From the NCBI RefSeq assembly GCF_003696315.1, contig NZ_RFFN01000004.1, positions 194,673 through 258,672 on the forward strand: a stretch of 64,000 bases of DNA. The letters are read 5' to 3'. A program made the translations under genes and the position numbers. Position 1 is the first letter of the stretch. Each line of letters opens with the position of its first letter. Positions 47,389-58,307 of this stretch are shown one piece after another. This DNA comes from Pseudomonas songnenensis (lineage in GTDB: Bacteria > Pseudomonadota > Gammaproteobacteria > Pseudomonadales > Pseudomonadaceae). The notes under the pieces were generated by a model. The model made no database searches, was not told the DNA's origin, and saw only the letters and a list, made by a program, of their open reading frames with translations.

Positions 47389-48207
47389 TTATTTGAGTCG
47401 ACGTTCGACGCCCTTTTCCACGAGAATCTTTGCCGAGATTTCTTCGACGGAGAAATGGGTCGAGTTGATGTAGTTGATGTTCTCGCGGCGGAAGAGGTTT
47501 TCCACCTCGCGAACTTCGAACTCGCACTGAGCGAAACTGGCGTAACGACTGTTGGGTTTACGCTCGTGGCGAATGGCTGCCAGGCGGTCGGGATCGATGG
47601 TCAGGCCGAACAGCTTGTCCTTGTACTCCTTGAGCACGCTGGGCAGCTGCAGACGCTCCATGTCGTCTTCGGTCAATGGGTAGTTGGCAGCGCGGATGCC
47701 GTACTGCATCGCCATATACAGGCAGGTAGGCGTCTTGCCGCAGCGGGAAACGCCGACGAGGATCAGATCCGCCTTGTCGTAATAGCGGGTGCGGGCGCCA
47801 TCGTCGTTATCGAGCGCGAAGTTGACCGCGTCGATACGCTCCATGTAGTTGGCGTTGTGGCTAATGGAGTGGGATTTACCAACGGAATACGAGGAACGTG
47901 ACATCAGCTCATGTTCCAGCGGAGCAAGGAACGAAGAGAAGATGTCGATCATGAAGCCATTGGATTCGGCCAGAATGTCACGGATTTCCTGGTTCACCAG
48001 CGTGTCGAAGATGATCGGCCGGCCACCGTCCTTTTCCGCGGCATTATTGATTTGCTGTACCATGGCCCGCGCTTTTTCCGCGGTGTCTATGTACGGGCGG
48101 GTCAGTTTCGTGAAGGTTATGTTCTCGAACTGTGCCAGAAGACTCTGGCCCAGGGTTTCCGCGGTGATGCCTGTGCCGTCCGAAATGAAGAAAGCAGTTC
48201 GTTTCAT
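47389..48207 (-). CDS. ppsR: PEP synthase regulatory kinase/pyrophosphorylase (272 aa)
   Basis: DUF299 bifunctional enzyme that inactivates PEP synthase by ADP-dependent phosphorylation and reactivates it by phosphorolysis. The P-loop [10 protein letters not shown] and the N-terminal [15 protein letters not shown] are intact. Divergent from ppsA with 154 bases between starts, the usual arrangement. Confidence 0.95.
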   Translation of the reverse strand: MKRTAFFISDGTGITAETLGQSLLAQFENITFTKLTRPYIDTAEKARAMVQQINNAAEKDGGRPIIFDTLVNQEIRDILAESNGFMIDIFSSFLAPLEHELMSRSSYSVGKSHSISHNANYMERIDAVNFALDNDDGARTRYYDKADLILVGVSRCGKTPTCLYMAMQYGIRAANYPLTEDDMERLQLPSVLKEYKDKLFGLTIDPDRLAAIRHERKPNSRYASFAQCEFEVREVENLFRRENINYINSTHFSVEEISAKILVEKGVERRLK

Positions 48208-48361
48208 GTGCCTTGGGCCTTAAGTCGAGAACGGTTCCCAGCTATAGTAGGCCCTTCGCCGAGCCCGGTTGGCGGGCATTGTTACTTATTTTGCAGGGTC
48301 GGGCCACAGTCGTGCGGCCAGGCTCCGGTTGAGTTTCCAACACTAATGTGGAGAGATCACC

Positions 48362-50731
48362 TTGGTAGAGTACGTAGTTTCCCTCGATAAGCTCGGCAAT
48401 CATGACGTTGAGCGTGTAGGGGGCAAGAACGCCTCCCTCGGCGAGATGATCAGCAACCTCGCAGGCGCGGGTGTTTCGGTGCCTGGCGGTTTCGCCACTA
48501 CGGCCCAGGCCTATCGTGATTTCATGGAGCTCAGCGGTCTCAACGAGCAGATCCATGCGCTTCTCGATGCGCTGGACGTGGATGACGTCAATGCCCTCGC
48601 CAAAGCCGGCGCGCAGATTCGCGGCTGGGTCATGGAAGCTGAATTCCCGCCTCAACTGGATGCAGACATCCGCACCGCCTTCGCGGAAATGTCCGGCGGC
48701 AATGACAACATGGCGGTCGCGGTGCGCTCCTCGGCTACCGCAGAAGACTTGCCGGATGCCTCGTTCGCCGGTCAACAGGAAACCTTCCTCAACATCCGTG
48801 GCGTGGACAATGTGATCCGCGCGACCAAGGAAGTGTTCGCCTCCCTGTTCAATGACCGTGCCATTGCCTACCGCGTGCACCAGGGCTTCGATCACAAGCT
48901 GGTCGCCTTGTCTGCCGGTGTGCAACGCATGGTGCGTTCGGAAACCGGCACTGCAGGCGTCATGTTCACGCTGGATACCGAATCCGGCTTCCGTGACGTG
49001 GTGTTCATCACCGGTGCCTACGGCCTGGGTGAGACCGTCGTTCAGGGCGCGGTCAATCCGGACGAATTCTACGTGCACAAGCACACGCTGGAAGCCGGTC
49101 GCCCGGCCATCCTGCGCCGCAACCTGGGCAGCAAGGCGATCAAGATGGTCTACGGCGCCGAAGCCAGCGCCGGCAAGTCGGTCAAGACGGTCGATGTCGA
49201 CCAGGCCGATCGCATGCGCTTCTGCCTGACCGACGAAGAAGTGACCAACCTCGCCAAACAGGCCATGACCATCGAGAAGCACTACGGTCGTCCGATGGAC
49301 ATCGAGTGGGCCAAAGATGGCGATGACAATCAGCTCTATATCGTCCAGGCGCGTCCGGAAACCGTTAAGAGCCGCAGCAGCGCCAACGTCATGGAGCGCT
49401 ACCTGCTGAAGGAGAAGGGCACCGTACTGGTCGAGGGTCGCGCCATCGGCCAGCGTATTGGCGCCGGCCCGGTCAAGGTCATCCACGACGTCAGCGAAAT
49501 GGACAAGGTCCAGCCGGGCGACGTGCTGGTTTCCGACATGACCGACCCGGATTGGGAACCGGTGATGAAGCGCGCCAGCGCCATCGTCACCAACCGCGGC
49601 GGGCGTACCTGTCATGCGGCGATCATTGCCCGCGAACTGGGGATCCCGGCGGTCGTTGGTTGCGGTAACGCCACCGAACTGCTGAAGGACGGCCAGCGCG
49701 TCACCGTTTCCTGCGCCGAAGGCGACACCGGCCTGATCTTCGACGGTGAGCTGGGCTTCGACATCCGCCAGAACTCCATCGACGCCATGCCGGAACTGCC
49801 GTTCAAGATCATGATGAACGTTGGTAACCCGGACCGCGCCTTCGACTTTGCACACCTGCCGAACGAAGGCGTCGGCCTGGCCCGTCTCGAGTTCATCATC
49901 AACCGCATGATCGGCGTGCACCCCAAGGCGCTGCTGAACTTCGATGGCCTGCCGGCCGACGTGAAGAGCAGCGTCGAGAAGCGCATTGCCGGTTACGACG
50001 ATCCGGTCAACTTCTACGTCGAGAAACTGGTCGAGGGCGTCAGTACCCTGGCCGCGGCGTTTTGGCCGAAGAAGGTCATCGTGCGCCTGTCGGACTTCAA
50101 GTCCAACGAGTACGCCAACCTCATCGGCGGCAAGCTGTACGAGCCGGAAGAAGAAAACCCGATGCTGGGCTTCCGCGGTGCCTCACGTTACATCAGTGAC
50201 TCGTTCCGTGACTGCTTCGAGCTCGAATGCCGTGCGATGAAGAAGGTCCGCGACGTGATGGGCCTGACCAACGTCGAGCTGATGGTGCCTTTCGTCCGCA
50301 CCCTGGGCGAAGCGTCGCAGGTCATCGATCTGCTGGCGAAGTACGGCCTCAAGCGCGGCGAGAATGGCCTGCGCGTCATCATGATGTGCGAGCTGCCTTC
50401 CAACGCTCTGCTGGCGGATGAGTTCCTGGAGTTCTTCGATGGCTTCTCCATTGGCTCGAACGACATGACTCAGCTGACCCTTGGTCTGGACCGTGACTCC
50501 GGCATCATTGCCCACTTGTTCGATGAGCGTAACCCGGCGGTGAAGAAGCTGCTCGCCAACGCCATCCAGGCGTGCAACAAGGCCGGCAAGTACATCGGCA
50601 TCTGTGGTCAGGGCCCATCGGATCACCCAGACCTGGCCAAGTGGCTGATGGAACAGGGCATCGAGAGCGTATCCCTCAACCCGGATTCGGTTCTCGACAC
50701 CTGGTTCTTCCTCGCCGACCGTGAGATCTGA
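48362..50731 (+). CDS. ppsA: Phosphoenolpyruvate synthase (789 aa)
   Basis: Converts pyruvate and ATP to PEP for gluconeogenesis. The N-terminal ATP-binding domain ([20 protein letters not shown]) is followed by the phosphohistidine domain with His418 in GGRTCHAAI and the C-terminal PEP-binding barrel with the catalytic Cys in [10 protein letters not shown]. The start is a TTG with a GGAGAG site; no ATG or GTG nearby gives the conserved N-terminus [11 protein letters not shown]. Regulated by the divergently encoded PpsR. Confidence 0.96.
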   Translation: MVEYVVSLDKLGNHDVERVGGKNASLGEMISNLAGAGVSVPGGFATTAQAYRDFMELSGLNEQIHALLDALDVDDVNALAKAGAQIRGWVMEAEFPPQLDADIRTAFAEMSGGNDNMAVAVRSSATAEDLPDASFAGQQETFLNIRGVDNVIRATKEVFASLFNDRAIAYRVHQGFDHKLVALSAGVQRMVRSETGTAGVMFTLDTESGFRDVVFITGAYGLGETVVQGAVNPDEFYVHKHTLEAGRPAILRRNLGSKAIKMVYGAEASAGKSVKTVDVDQADRMRFCLTDEEVTNLAKQAMTIEKHYGRPMDIEWAKDGDDNQLYIVQARPETVKSRSSANVMERYLLKEKGTVLVEGRAIGQRIGAGPVKVIHDVSEMDKVQPGDVLVSDMTDPDWEPVMKRASAIVTNRGGRTCHAAIIARELGIPAVVGCGNATELLKDGQRVTVSCAEGDTGLIFDGELGFDIRQNSIDAMPELPFKIMMNVGNPDRAFDFAHLPNEGVGLARLEFIINRMIGVHPKALLNFDGLPADVKSSVEKRIAGYDDPVNFYVEKLVEGVSTLAAAFWPKKVIVRLSDFKSNEYANLIGGKLYEPEEENPMLGFRGASRYISDSFRDCFELECRAMKKVRDVMGLTNVELMVPFVRTLGEASQVIDLLAKYGLKRGENGLRVIMMCELPSNALLADEFLEFFDGFSIGSNDMTQLTLGLDRDSGIIAHLFDERNPAVKKLLANAIQACNKAGKYIGICGQGPSDHPDLAKWLMEQGIESVSLNPDSVLDTWFFLADREI

Positions 50732-50750
50732 CGGTTGAGTCGGTAACGAA

Positions 50751-50773
50751 AACGGGGCGTCAGCCCCGTTTTT
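50751..50773 (+). terminator. ppsA terminator
   Basis: Stem aacggggc 50751-50758 with gccccgtt 50763-50770, four-base loop, T-run. Confidence 0.92.
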
Positions 50774-50896
50774 GTTGGCGCTGCTAACCGCCATTCCAGC
50801 GATTTCGTTCCGCCTGGCGCGTCCAGCGGCTAATATGCGCGCCTATATGGCTGTACGCTGGATGTCGCCGTAATTTCCAAGCAGAAGGAGCTTCCC

Positions 50897-51385
50897 ATGC
50901 AATACGTCACGCCTGATCTGTGCGACGCCTATCCGGATCTCGTGCAAGTCGTTGAACCGCTGTTCAGCAACTTCGGTGGCCGCGATTCCTTTGGTGGTGA
51001 GATCGTGACCATCAAATGCTTCGAGGACAATTCCCTGGTCAAGGATCAGGTTGATGTCGACGGTACCGGCAAGGTGCTGGTGGTCGATGGTGGCGGCTCG
51101 CTCCGTCGCGCGTTGCTGGGCGACATGCTTGCAGAGAAAGCGGCACGCAACGGCTGGGAAGGTCTGGTCATCTATGGTTGTGTACGGGATGTCGATGTCC
51201 TCGCGCAGACAGAGCTTGGCGTTCAGGCCCTGGCCAGTCATCCGATGAAAACCGACAAGCGTGGCATCGGTGATCTCAATGTGCCGGTGACCTTCTGCGG
51301 CGTGACATTCCGCCCGGGCGAGTATGTGTATGCCGACAACAACGGCATCATCGTGTCGCCTGAGCCGCTGTCGATGCCGGAGTAA
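50897..51385 (+). CDS. rraA: Ribonuclease E activity regulator RraA (162 aa)
   Basis: RraA-fold protein; family members inhibit RNase E or act as HMG/oxaloacetate aldolases. [20 protein letters not shown] and GCVRDVDVL (aldolase-type Arg-Asp) are conserved. The length and short C-terminus favour the RraA/HMG aldolase-like form of pseudomonads. AAGGAG precedes ATG 50897. Single-gene unit with its own terminator. Confidence 0.93.
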   Translation: MQYVTPDLCDAYPDLVQVVEPLFSNFGGRDSFGGEIVTIKCFEDNSLVKDQVDVDGTGKVLVVDGGGSLRRALLGDMLAEKAARNGWEGLVIYGCVRDVDVLAQTELGVQALASHPMKTDKRGIGDLNVPVTFCGVTFRPGEYVYADNNGIIVSPEPLSMPE

Positions 51386-51424
51386 AAGGCCGCTAAAAAC
51401 CGGCTGCGTCAGTCATTACCCTTG

Positions 51425-51446
51425 AGCCCGGCGAAGCCGGGCTTTT
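51425..51446 (+). terminator. rraA terminator
   Basis: Stem agcccggc 51425-51432 with gccgggct 51436-51443, three-base loop, short T-run. Confidence 0.85.
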
Positions 51447-51470
51447 CATGAGCAACGACGGAACGGATAA

Positions 51471-52466
51471 ATGCGGGAAACCGAAAACGAGCAGTGCGGG
51501 TTGATCCATGCCTTCGTTTTAGATGGCAGCGGTGGCGCACGACAGGTCGGTTACAGCGATCTGGCTGAGCTCCAGCTTGCTGCAGACGAGAGCATCTGGT
51601 TGCACTGGGATCGTGGTCAGCCGCAGGCGCATGAGTGGCTGCGTAGGCACAGCCGGCTCAGTCCTTTCGCCTGTGACGTTCTGCTCGAGGAAAACACTCG
51701 GCCGCGCATGCTGACGCTTCCACATGAAGAGCTGCTTCTATTCTTGCGCGGGGTGAACCTGAATCCCGACGCAGAGCCGGAGGACATGGTTTCCGTACGC
51801 GTCTTCGCCGATCGGCAGCGGGTCATCTCCCTTCGACTGAGGCCGCTGCGCTCAACTGAAGTGGTGATTCGGTTGCTGACGGAGGGAAGGGGGCCGAAGT
51901 CGGCGTCCGAGCTTCTTCTCTATCTGGCTGAGGCGATGACGGACCGCGTAGACGACCTGGTCATGCAACTGGGTGAGCGGATCGACGCCGAAGAGGAGGC
52001 GCTCGAAAGTAACGAACGCTACACGCCGGAGCACGATTCGATGCTCTCCTTGCGCAGGCAGGCGGCTGGGCTGCGTCGCTTCCTGCTACCCCAGCGAGAG
52101 CTGTACGGACAGTTGACGCGTCATCGCCTGAGCTGGTTCGCCGAGGATGATACCGAGTACTGGAATGAGCTCAGCAACCGGCTAACCCGCTATTTGGAAG
52201 AGCTCGACATGGTTCGGGAGCGGATTAACCTTGTGCTCGAGTCAGAACACCGCCGGCTCAGCGAGCGAATGAACCGTACCATGTACCTGCTTGCTATCAT
52301 TACCGGCTTTTTCCTGCCGCTGAGCTTCCTGACAGGGCTGCTCGGGATAAACGTCGGGGGGATCCCCGGCGCCGATTTCCCTTATGGATTCGTCGTGGCC
52401 TGTGTGCTGATAGGCGGTGTTGCGCTCCTTCAGTGGTGGATCCTGCGTCGGCTGCGTTGGGTTTGA
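51471..52466 (+). CDS. cmaX: CorA/ZntB-family divalent cation transporter (CmaX, 331 aa)
   Basis: 2-TM-GxN inner-membrane transporter. A large N-terminal cytoplasmic domain (to about 265) ends in the long coiled helix, followed by two transmembrane helices at about 272-290 and 307-325. The signature after the first helix is LLGINVGGIPG, the GIN form typical of ZntB rather than GMN of CorA, so zinc or proton-coupled transport is possible. It opens the cmaX-crfX-cmpX-sigX-oprF locus known from P. aeruginosa. Confidence 0.9.
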   Translation: MRETENEQCGLIHAFVLDGSGGARQVGYSDLAELQLAADESIWLHWDRGQPQAHEWLRRHSRLSPFACDVLLEENTRPRMLTLPHEELLLFLRGVNLNPDAEPEDMVSVRVFADRQRVISLRLRPLRSTEVVIRLLTEGRGPKSASELLLYLAEAMTDRVDDLVMQLGERIDAEEEALESNERYTPEHDSMLSLRRQAAGLRRFLLPQRELYGQLTRHRLSWFAEDDTEYWNELSNRLTRYLEELDMVRERINLVLESEHRRLSERMNRTMYLLAIITGFFLPLSFLTGLLGINVGGIPGADFPYGFVVACVLIGGVALLQWWILRRLRWV

Positions 52467-52521
52467 ATGTGACTCCTACCCGGTCACAGGCCGTCTAGCC
52501 GACATACTTAGCGAGGTGTGC

Positions 52522-52764
52522 ATGCGCGATCCCTTCGAAGAATCCTTGCGTGACTTGCTCAACAAGCCGTCTGTCCATGACGATGATGCTTGCCTGGGTC
52601 GCGTTCTCAAGACGGCCAACCGCCAAGTGGGTGCAGGTGATCTTTTCGCGCTTATCGGGCACTGGCTGCAAGCGTTGATGATGGCCGTCAATGGCGGCAA
52701 GGGGCATCTCGCTCCCGTCTCTCGTCGAGAAACCTCCAACTGTTCATTCGATAAGGCTGATTGA
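52522..52764 (+). CDS. crfX: CrfX small protein (80 aa)
   Basis: Small cytoplasmic protein of unknown function, always placed between cmaX and cmpX in pseudomonads. Begins MRDPFEESLRDLL; no signal or helix strong enough for membrane insertion. ATG 52522 is preceded by GAGGTG. The stop lies two bases before the cmpX ATG. The name comes from locus position and recall of the P. aeruginosa protein. Confidence 0.82.
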   Translation: MRDPFEESLRDLLNKPSVHDDDACLGRVLKTANRQVGAGDLFALIGHWLQALMMAVNGGKGHLAPVSRRETSNCSFDKAD

Positions 52765-52766
52765 TC

Positions 52767-53591
52767 ATGGAATTCGATCCCTGGACCCAAAGTCTTCTGG
52801 CAGCAATGAGTTCGCTGTGGGCTTCTGTCGCAGGCTTCATCCCCCGGCTTTTCGGCGCCCTGGTCGTCGTGTTGCTTGGCTTTGTGGTGGCCAAACTACT
52901 CGATACGTTGCTCTCCAAGGTGCTCGCCAAGGTCGGGTTGGATCGGTTGATGGCGGGGACGGGTCTTACCAAGCTGCTCGGTCGAGCCGGAATACGTATT
53001 CCAGTCTCGGCCCTGATTGGCAAGGTGGTGTACTGGTTTGTGCTGCTCATTTTCCTGGTTTCGGCGGCTGAGTCCCTGGGGCTGGAGCGTGTGTCGGCGA
53101 CGCTGGATATGCTTGCCCTCTACGTGCCCAAGGTATTTGGCGCAGCGCTGATTCTGCTGGCCGGGGTGCTTTTGGCGCAGTTGCTCAGCGGCCTGGTTCG
53201 TGGCGCGGCAGAAAGCGTCGGGCTGGACTACGCGAACGGTCTGGCGAGAATGGCACAGGGGCTGGTAATCATCATCAGCATCTCTGTCGCGATCGGGCAG
53301 CTAGAGGTCAAGACAGAGCTTCTCAACTACGTTATCGCCATCGTGTTGATTACTGTCGGCCTGGCCGTGGCGTTGGCTTTCGGTCTCGGCAGTCGAGAGC
53401 TGGTCGCGCAGATTCTGGCCGGCATTTATGTCCGTGAACTGTACGAGGTGGGGCAGCGTGTCAGCCTTGCTGATCTGGAAGGCCAGATCGAAGAGATTGG
53501 AACGGTAAAAACGTTGTTGCTGACCGACGATGGAGAACTGGCTTCGGTCGCCAATAAAGTTCTCCTTGAGCAGAGAGTGGGCAGCCGGTAG
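52767..53591 (+). CDS. cmpX: CmpX, MscS-related mechanosensitive channel protein (274 aa)
   Basis: Inner-membrane protein with an N-terminal pore-type helix (about 20-42) and further helices near 85-103, 118-145 and 170-205, then a short cytoplasmic beta domain (SLADLEGQIEEIGTVKTLLLT) resembling the MscS middle domain. P. aeruginosa CmpX influences envelope tension and SigX activity. ATG 52767 follows crfX closely; a TTG two codons upstream is an alternative. Confidence 0.88.
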   Translation: MEFDPWTQSLLAAMSSLWASVAGFIPRLFGALVVVLLGFVVAKLLDTLLSKVLAKVGLDRLMAGTGLTKLLGRAGIRIPVSALIGKVVYWFVLLIFLVSAAESLGLERVSATLDMLALYVPKVFGAALILLAGVLLAQLLSGLVRGAAESVGLDYANGLARMAQGLVIIISISVAIGQLEVKTELLNYVIAIVLITVGLAVALAFGLGSRELVAQILAGIYVRELYEVGQRVSLADLEGQIEEIGTVKTLLLTDDGELASVANKVLLEQRVGSR

Positions 53592-53674
53592 CCATGTGAT
53601 TCTGGTAAAGTACGTCGCCTTTTTCCGGTTTCCATCTATGGCGGCCGTGACTTTGATTGCCGGCTCGAAGCGTC

Positions 53675-54265
53675 TTGACTAAAACCCCCTCGTCCATATC
53701 GCGCTACGACCCTCGCCAGCTCACCGACGAAGAGCTGGTGCAGCACGCCCATGTCGAGCTGTTTCATATAACGCGCGCTTATGAAGAGCTGATGCGTCGT
53801 TACCAGCGCACTTTGTTTAATGTGTGTGCGCGTTACTTGGGCAACGAACGAGATGCCGATGATGTCTGTCAGGAGGTGATGCTCAAGGTTCTATATGGCT
53901 TGAAGAACTTTGAAGGCAAGTCGAAGTTTAAAACATGGCTATACAGCATCACTTATAACGAATGTATTACTCAATATCGCAAGGAGCGCCGAAAGAGACG
54001 TTTGCTTGATGCGCTCAGCCTGGATCCGCTTGAAGAGGCTTCAGATGAAAAAGCCCCGAAAATCGAAGAGAAGACGGGGCTCGACCGTTGGCTGGTACAT
54101 GTGAATCCGATTGACCGAGAGATATTGGTGTTGCGTTTTGTTGCTGAGCTCGAGTTTCAGGAAATAGCCGATATCATGCACATGGGTCTAAGCGCAACGA
54201 AGATGCGCTACAAGCGTGCGCTCGATAAGCTCCGCGAAAAATTTTCCGATACAGCTGAAACTTAA
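53675..54265 (+). CDS. sigX: ECF sigma factor SigX (196 aa)
   Basis: Extracytoplasmic-function sigma factor controlling envelope and fatty-acid genes, including oprF. Region 2 contains NERDADDVCQEVMLKVLYGL; region 4 has the HTH LEFQEIADIMHMGLSATKMR. There is no anti-sigma gene next to it, as in P. aeruginosa, where regulation involves CmpX. The start is TTG 53675, giving an N-terminus (MTKTPSS) and length like the known protein; TTG 53657 is possible. Base composition is lower in GC than its neighbours. Confidence 0.93.
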   Translation: MTKTPSSISRYDPRQLTDEELVQHAHVELFHITRAYEELMRRYQRTLFNVCARYLGNERDADDVCQEVMLKVLYGLKNFEGKSKFKTWLYSITYNECITQYRKERRKRRLLDALSLDPLEEASDEKAPKIEEKTGLDRWLVHVNPIDREILVLRFVAELEFQEIADIMHMGLSATKMRYKRALDKLREKFSDTAET

Positions 54266-54269
54266 TTCC

Positions 54270-54296
54270 GGAAACTTGTCTTATACCTTGCGAACA
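54270..54296 (+). promoter_or_regulatory. Candidate SigX-type promoter of oprF
   Basis: GGAAACTT at 54270-54277 resembles an ECF -35 element, and cgaaca from 54291 could be the -10, with spacing close to the usual 15-17 bases. oprF is a known SigX target in P. aeruginosa. The fit is by eye. Confidence 0.4.
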
Positions 54297-54364
54297 GCTT
54301 GGGCATACAGACAGCCGGTTTCCTTAGATTGTTCTGATTCTAACCACCAGATGGGGATTTACGG

Positions 54365-55357
54365 ATGAAACTTAAAAACACCTTAGGCGTCGTTATCGGT
54401 TCGATGGTTGCCGCCACTTCTCTCAGCGCGCTGGCCCAAGGACAGGGTGCCGTAGAGGTGGAAGCGTTCGGTAAGCACTACTTCACCGATAGCTCGCGTG
54501 ACGTTCAGCGTGACGGCGAGCTCTACGGCGCTGGCGTGAGCTACTTCCTGACCGACGATGTTTCGCTGGGTCTTTCCTATGGCGAATATCATGACCTGAC
54601 CTCCAAGGATCCGGTCGGTGCTGATGGCAGCCACAAGAACATCAAGGGCAGCCTGACCTCCCTCGATGCCGCTTACCATTTCGGCGCGCCGGGTGTTGGT
54701 CTGCGTCCTTACGTCTCCGCTGGTGTCGCTCACCAGAGCATCGGTCAGGCTGACCGTGGTGGTCGCGATCGCAGCACCTTCGCTAACGTTGGTACCGGCC
54801 TGAAGTACTACTTCACCGAGAACTTCTTCGCCAAGGCGAGCGTCGACGGCATGTACAACATCGATGCGGACGAAGCCGAGTGGATGGCTGGCGTTGGTGT
54901 CGGTCTGAACTTCGGTGGCGGCGCGCGCCAGGTCGCAGCGGTAGAACCGACTCCAGAGCCGGCACCGGCTCCGATCGTCGACACCGAGCCGGAGCCTGCT
55001 CCGGAGCTGGTACGTGTGGAGCTCGACGTGAAGTTCGACTTCGACAAGTCGCGCGTTCGTGAAGAAAGCTACAGCGACATCAAGAACCTCGCTGACTTCA
55101 TGCAGCAGTACCCGCAGACCAGCACTACCGTTGAAGGTCACACCGACTCGGTTGGTACTGACCAGTACAACCAGCGTCTGTCCGAGCGCCGCGCAGAAGC
55201 AGTGCGCAACGTTCTGGTCAATGAGTATGGCGTTGAGGGTGGCCGCGTGAACTCCGTAGGTTACGGTGAGTCCCGCCCAGTTGCTGACAACTCCACCGAG
55301 GAAGGTCGTCAGATCAACCGTCGCGTTGAGGCTGAAGTAGAAGCTCAGGTTCAGTAA
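54365..55357 (+). CDS. oprF: Major outer-membrane porin OprF (330 aa)
   Basis: OmpA-family porin and structural protein binding peptidoglycan. The signal peptide is about 1-24 (SALA). An eight-stranded barrel spans to about 185, then a Pro/Glu-rich linker (EPTPEPAPAP...) and a C-terminal OmpA domain with VEGHTDSVGTDQYN and NQRLSERRAEAV. The chain contains no cysteine, whereas the P. aeruginosa linker region has four. GGGG-type ribosome site before ATG 54365. Confidence 0.97.
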   Translation: MKLKNTLGVVIGSMVAATSLSALAQGQGAVEVEAFGKHYFTDSSRDVQRDGELYGAGVSYFLTDDVSLGLSYGEYHDLTSKDPVGADGSHKNIKGSLTSLDAAYHFGAPGVGLRPYVSAGVAHQSIGQADRGGRDRSTFANVGTGLKYYFTENFFAKASVDGMYNIDADEAEWMAGVGVGLNFGGGARQVAAVEPTPEPAPAPIVDTEPEPAPELVRVELDVKFDFDKSRVREESYSDIKNLADFMQQYPQTSTTVEGHTDSVGTDQYNQRLSERRAEAVRNVLVNEYGVEGGRVNSVGYGESRPVADNSTEEGRQINRRVEAEVEAQVQ

Positions 55358-55377
55358 TCCGAGCCAGCTACTCATGG

Positions 55378-55404
55378 AAAAGCCCGGCTAGCCCGGGCTT
55401 TTCT
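55378..55404 (+). terminator. oprF terminator
   Basis: Stem agcccgg 55381-55387 with ccgggct 55393-55399, followed by tttctt. About 200 bases of non-coding sequence then separate it from the acnB terminator; I see nothing else there. Confidence 0.88.
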
Positions 55405-55600
55405 TTGTCTGCAAAAAAGCGCTTTCTTGCTGAGCATCATGCCCTCTTGCAGGGCCTGCTCTAGTGGGCGTGCAGAACAGGGCGAATGCTTCGTCGGTGA
55501 ATGCGCCGGCCGGCATCGGTTGTAGTCAGTATCGATAGCGCGGCAGCATGGGCTCGCTTTGGCGCTCTGCCTGGTCGGAAATCAACGAAAAACCATGCAT

Positions 55601-55629
55601 AAAAAAACCCCGCCGAAGCGGGGTTTTTT
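55601..55629 (-). terminator. acnB terminator
   Basis: Stem ccccgc 55608-55613 with gcgggg 55618-55623, cgaa loop, with A-run and T-run on both sides, so it can also act from the right-going strand. Confidence 0.92.
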
Positions 55630-55647
55630 CATTGCCTTAACGCGTCA

Positions 55648-58257
55648 TCAGACTTCGACGACCTTGATCTTGGCCTTCTCCGCAGCATCACGGAATTCGG
55701 CGATCTGGTCGAAGGACAGGTAGCGATAGATGTCGGCAGCCATGCTGTCGATGTTCTTCGCGTATTCCATGTACTCCGCCACGGTCGGCAGCTTGCCAAT
55801 GATGGAGGCTACTGCCGCCAGCTCGGCCGATGCGAGGTAGACGTTGGTGGCGTCGCCCAGGCGGTTCGGGAAGTTACGGGTCGAAGTGGAGACTACCGTC
55901 GAGCCGGTCTGAACACGGGCCTGGTTACCCATGCAGAGCGAGCAGCCCGGCATTTCCATGCGCGCACCGGCCTTGCCGTAGATACCGTAGTAGCCTTCTT
56001 CGGTCAGCTGGTGAGCGTCCATCTTGGTCGGCGGGGCCAGCCACAGACGGGTAGGGATGCCGCCCTTGACCTTGTCCAGCAGCTTGCCGGCAGCACGGAA
56101 GTGACCGATGTTGGTCATGCAGGAACCGATAAAGACTTCGTCGATCTTCTCGCCAGCAACGGTGGACAGCAGCCGGGCATCGTCCGGGTCGTTCGGTGCG
56201 CAGAGCACTGGCTCTTTCACTTCGGACAGGTCGATTTCGATCACTGCTGCGTATTCGGCGTCCTTGTCTGCTTCCAGCAGCTTCGGATCGGCCAGCCAGG
56301 CTTCCATGGCTTGAGCGCGGCGCTCCAGGGTGCGGGCATCGCCATAGCCTTCGCTGATCATCCAGCGCAGCATGGTGATGTTCGACTTCAGGTACTCGGC
56401 GATCGAATCTTCCGGCAGCTTGATGGTGCAGCCAGCAGCCGAACGCTCGGCGGACGCGTCGGACAGCTCGAAAGCTTGCTCGACGGTCAGCTGATTGAGA
56501 CCTTCGATCTCGAGGATGCGGCCGGAGAAGATGTTCTTCTTGCCCTTCTTCTCGACAGTCAGCAGGCCCTGCTGAATGGCGTAGTAGGGGATGGCATGAA
56601 CCAGGTCACGCAGGGTGATGCCAGGCTGCATCTGACCCTTGAAGCGCACCAGTACGGATTCCGGCATGTCCAACGGCATCACGCCAGTGGCGGCAGCGAA
56701 GGCAACCAGGCCCGAACCGGCCGGGAAGGAAATGCCGATCGGGAAGCGGGTGTGCGAGTCACCACCGGTACCAACGGTATCCGGCAGCAGCATGCGGTTC
56801 AGCCAGCTGTGGATGATGCCGTCGCCCGGACGCAGGGACACGCCGCTGCGGTTCATGATGAAGTCCGGCAGGGTGTGGTGGGTGTTGACGTCGATCGGCT
56901 TCGGATAGGCAGCGGTGTGGCAGAACGACTGCATGACCAGATCGGCGGAGAAGCCCAGGCAAGCCAGGTCCTTCAGTTCGTCGCGGGTCATCGGGCCGGT
57001 GGTGTCCTGGGAGCCGACGGTGGTCATCTTCGGTTCGCAGTAGGTGCCCGGACGTACGCCCTTGCCTTCCGGCAGGCCACAGGCGCGACCGACCATCTTC
57101 TGCGCCAGGGTGAAGCCCTTGCCGCTGTCTACCGGCGCTTCCGGCTTCTTGAACAGCGTCGACGGTGCCAGACCCAGCTCGGCGCGGGCCTTCTCGGTCA
57201 GGCCGCGACCGATGATCAGCGGGATACGGCCGCCGGCGCGAACTTCGTCCAGCAGGACATCGGTTTTCAGTTCGAAGGTGGTGATGACTTCATCGGTGCC
57301 GTGCTTGCAAACCTTGCCAGCGTACGGATAGACGTCGATCACGTCGCCCATGGCCAGGTTGCTGCAATCGAACTCGATCGGCAGGGCGCCGGCATCTTCC
57401 ATGGTGTTGTAGAAGATCGGAGCGATCTTGGTGCCGAAGCAGAAGCCACCGGCGCGCTTGTTCGGTACGTTCGGGATGTCGTCACCGAAGAACCACAGCA
57501 CGGAGTTGGTGGCCGACTTGCGCGAGGAACCGGTACCGACCACGTCGCCGACGTAAGCAACCGGGAAGCCCTTGGCCTTCAGTTCTTCCATCTGCTTGAT
57601 CGGGCCGACCGAGCCCGGTACGTCCGGGTTGATGCCGTCGCGGGCCATTTTCAGCATGGCCAGGGCGTGCAGCGGGATGTCAGGGCGCGACCAGGCATCC
57701 GGAGCGGGCGACAGGTCGTCGGTGTTGGTTTCGCCGGTGACCTTGAATACGGACAGGGTAACTTTTTCGGCAACTGCCGGGCGGTTGGTGAACCACTCGC
57801 CGTCGGCCCAGGACTGCATCACGGCCTTGGCGTGCTCGTTTCCGGCTTTGGCTTTCTCGGCTACGTCATGGAAAGCATCAAACATCAGCAGGGTGTGCTT
57901 CAGCTGCTCGGCGGCAACGGCGCCCAGCTCGGCGCTGTCCAGCAGCTCGACCAGGGTGGCGATGTTGTAGCCGCCCTGCATGGTGCCCAGCAGCTCGACT
58001 GCACGCTGCTTGCTCAGCAGCGGCGAGGAGGTTTCGCCTTTGGCCAGGGCGGACAGGAAGCCAGCCTTGACATAGGCGGCCTCGTCGACGCCAGCAGGGA
58101 CGCGGTTGGTGATCAGATCAACGAGGAATTCTTCTTCGCCGGCCGGCGGGTTCTTCAGCAGCTCGACCAGGCCTGCGGTTTGCTCGGCGTTCAGCGGCTG
58201 GGGCACGACGCCCTGGGCGGCACGCTCTTCTACGTGTTTGCGATAGGCTTCAAGCAC
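55648..58257 (-). CDS. acnB: Aconitate hydratase B (869 aa)
   Basis: Main TCA-cycle aconitase, isomerising citrate and isocitrate, with a HEAT-like N-terminal domain and the swivel domain placed before the Fe-S core. The Fe-S cysteines are in GSCMTNIGH and [11 protein letters not shown]. The GTG at 58257 (GAGGG site eight bases upstream) gives the 869-residue length and the [14 protein letters not shown] start seen in P. aeruginosa; an ATG at 58275 with its own weak site would add six residues. A large inverted repeat lies just upstream. Confidence 0.96.
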   Translation of the reverse strand: MLEAYRKHVEERAAQGVVPQPLNAEQTAGLVELLKNPPAGEEEFLVDLITNRVPAGVDEAAYVKAGFLSALAKGETSSPLLSKQRAVELLGTMQGGYNIATLVELLDSAELGAVAAEQLKHTLLMFDAFHDVAEKAKAGNEHAKAVMQSWADGEWFTNRPAVAEKVTLSVFKVTGETNTDDLSPAPDAWSRPDIPLHALAMLKMARDGINPDVPGSVGPIKQMEELKAKGFPVAYVGDVVGTGSSRKSATNSVLWFFGDDIPNVPNKRAGGFCFGTKIAPIFYNTMEDAGALPIEFDCSNLAMGDVIDVYPYAGKVCKHGTDEVITTFELKTDVLLDEVRAGGRIPLIIGRGLTEKARAELGLAPSTLFKKPEAPVDSGKGFTLAQKMVGRACGLPEGKGVRPGTYCEPKMTTVGSQDTTGPMTRDELKDLACLGFSADLVMQSFCHTAAYPKPIDVNTHHTLPDFIMNRSGVSLRPGDGIIHSWLNRMLLPDTVGTGGDSHTRFPIGISFPAGSGLVAFAAATGVMPLDMPESVLVRFKGQMQPGITLRDLVHAIPYYAIQQGLLTVEKKGKKNIFSGRILEIEGLNQLTVEQAFELSDASAERSAAGCTIKLPEDSIAEYLKSNITMLRWMISEGYGDARTLERRAQAMEAWLADPKLLEADKDAEYAAVIEIDLSEVKEPVLCAPNDPDDARLLSTVAGEKIDEVFIGSCMTNIGHFRAAGKLLDKVKGGIPTRLWLAPPTKMDAHQLTEEGYYGIYGKAGARMEMPGCSLCMGNQARVQTGSTVVSTSTRNFPNRLGDATNVYLASAELAAVASIIGKLPTVAEYMEYAKNIDSMAADIYRYLSFDQIAEFRDAAEKAKIKVVEV

Positions 58258-58307
58258 AGTTTTTACCCTCATCATTGGTCCCTTGGGTGTTTCGGGACGC
58301 GCATCCG

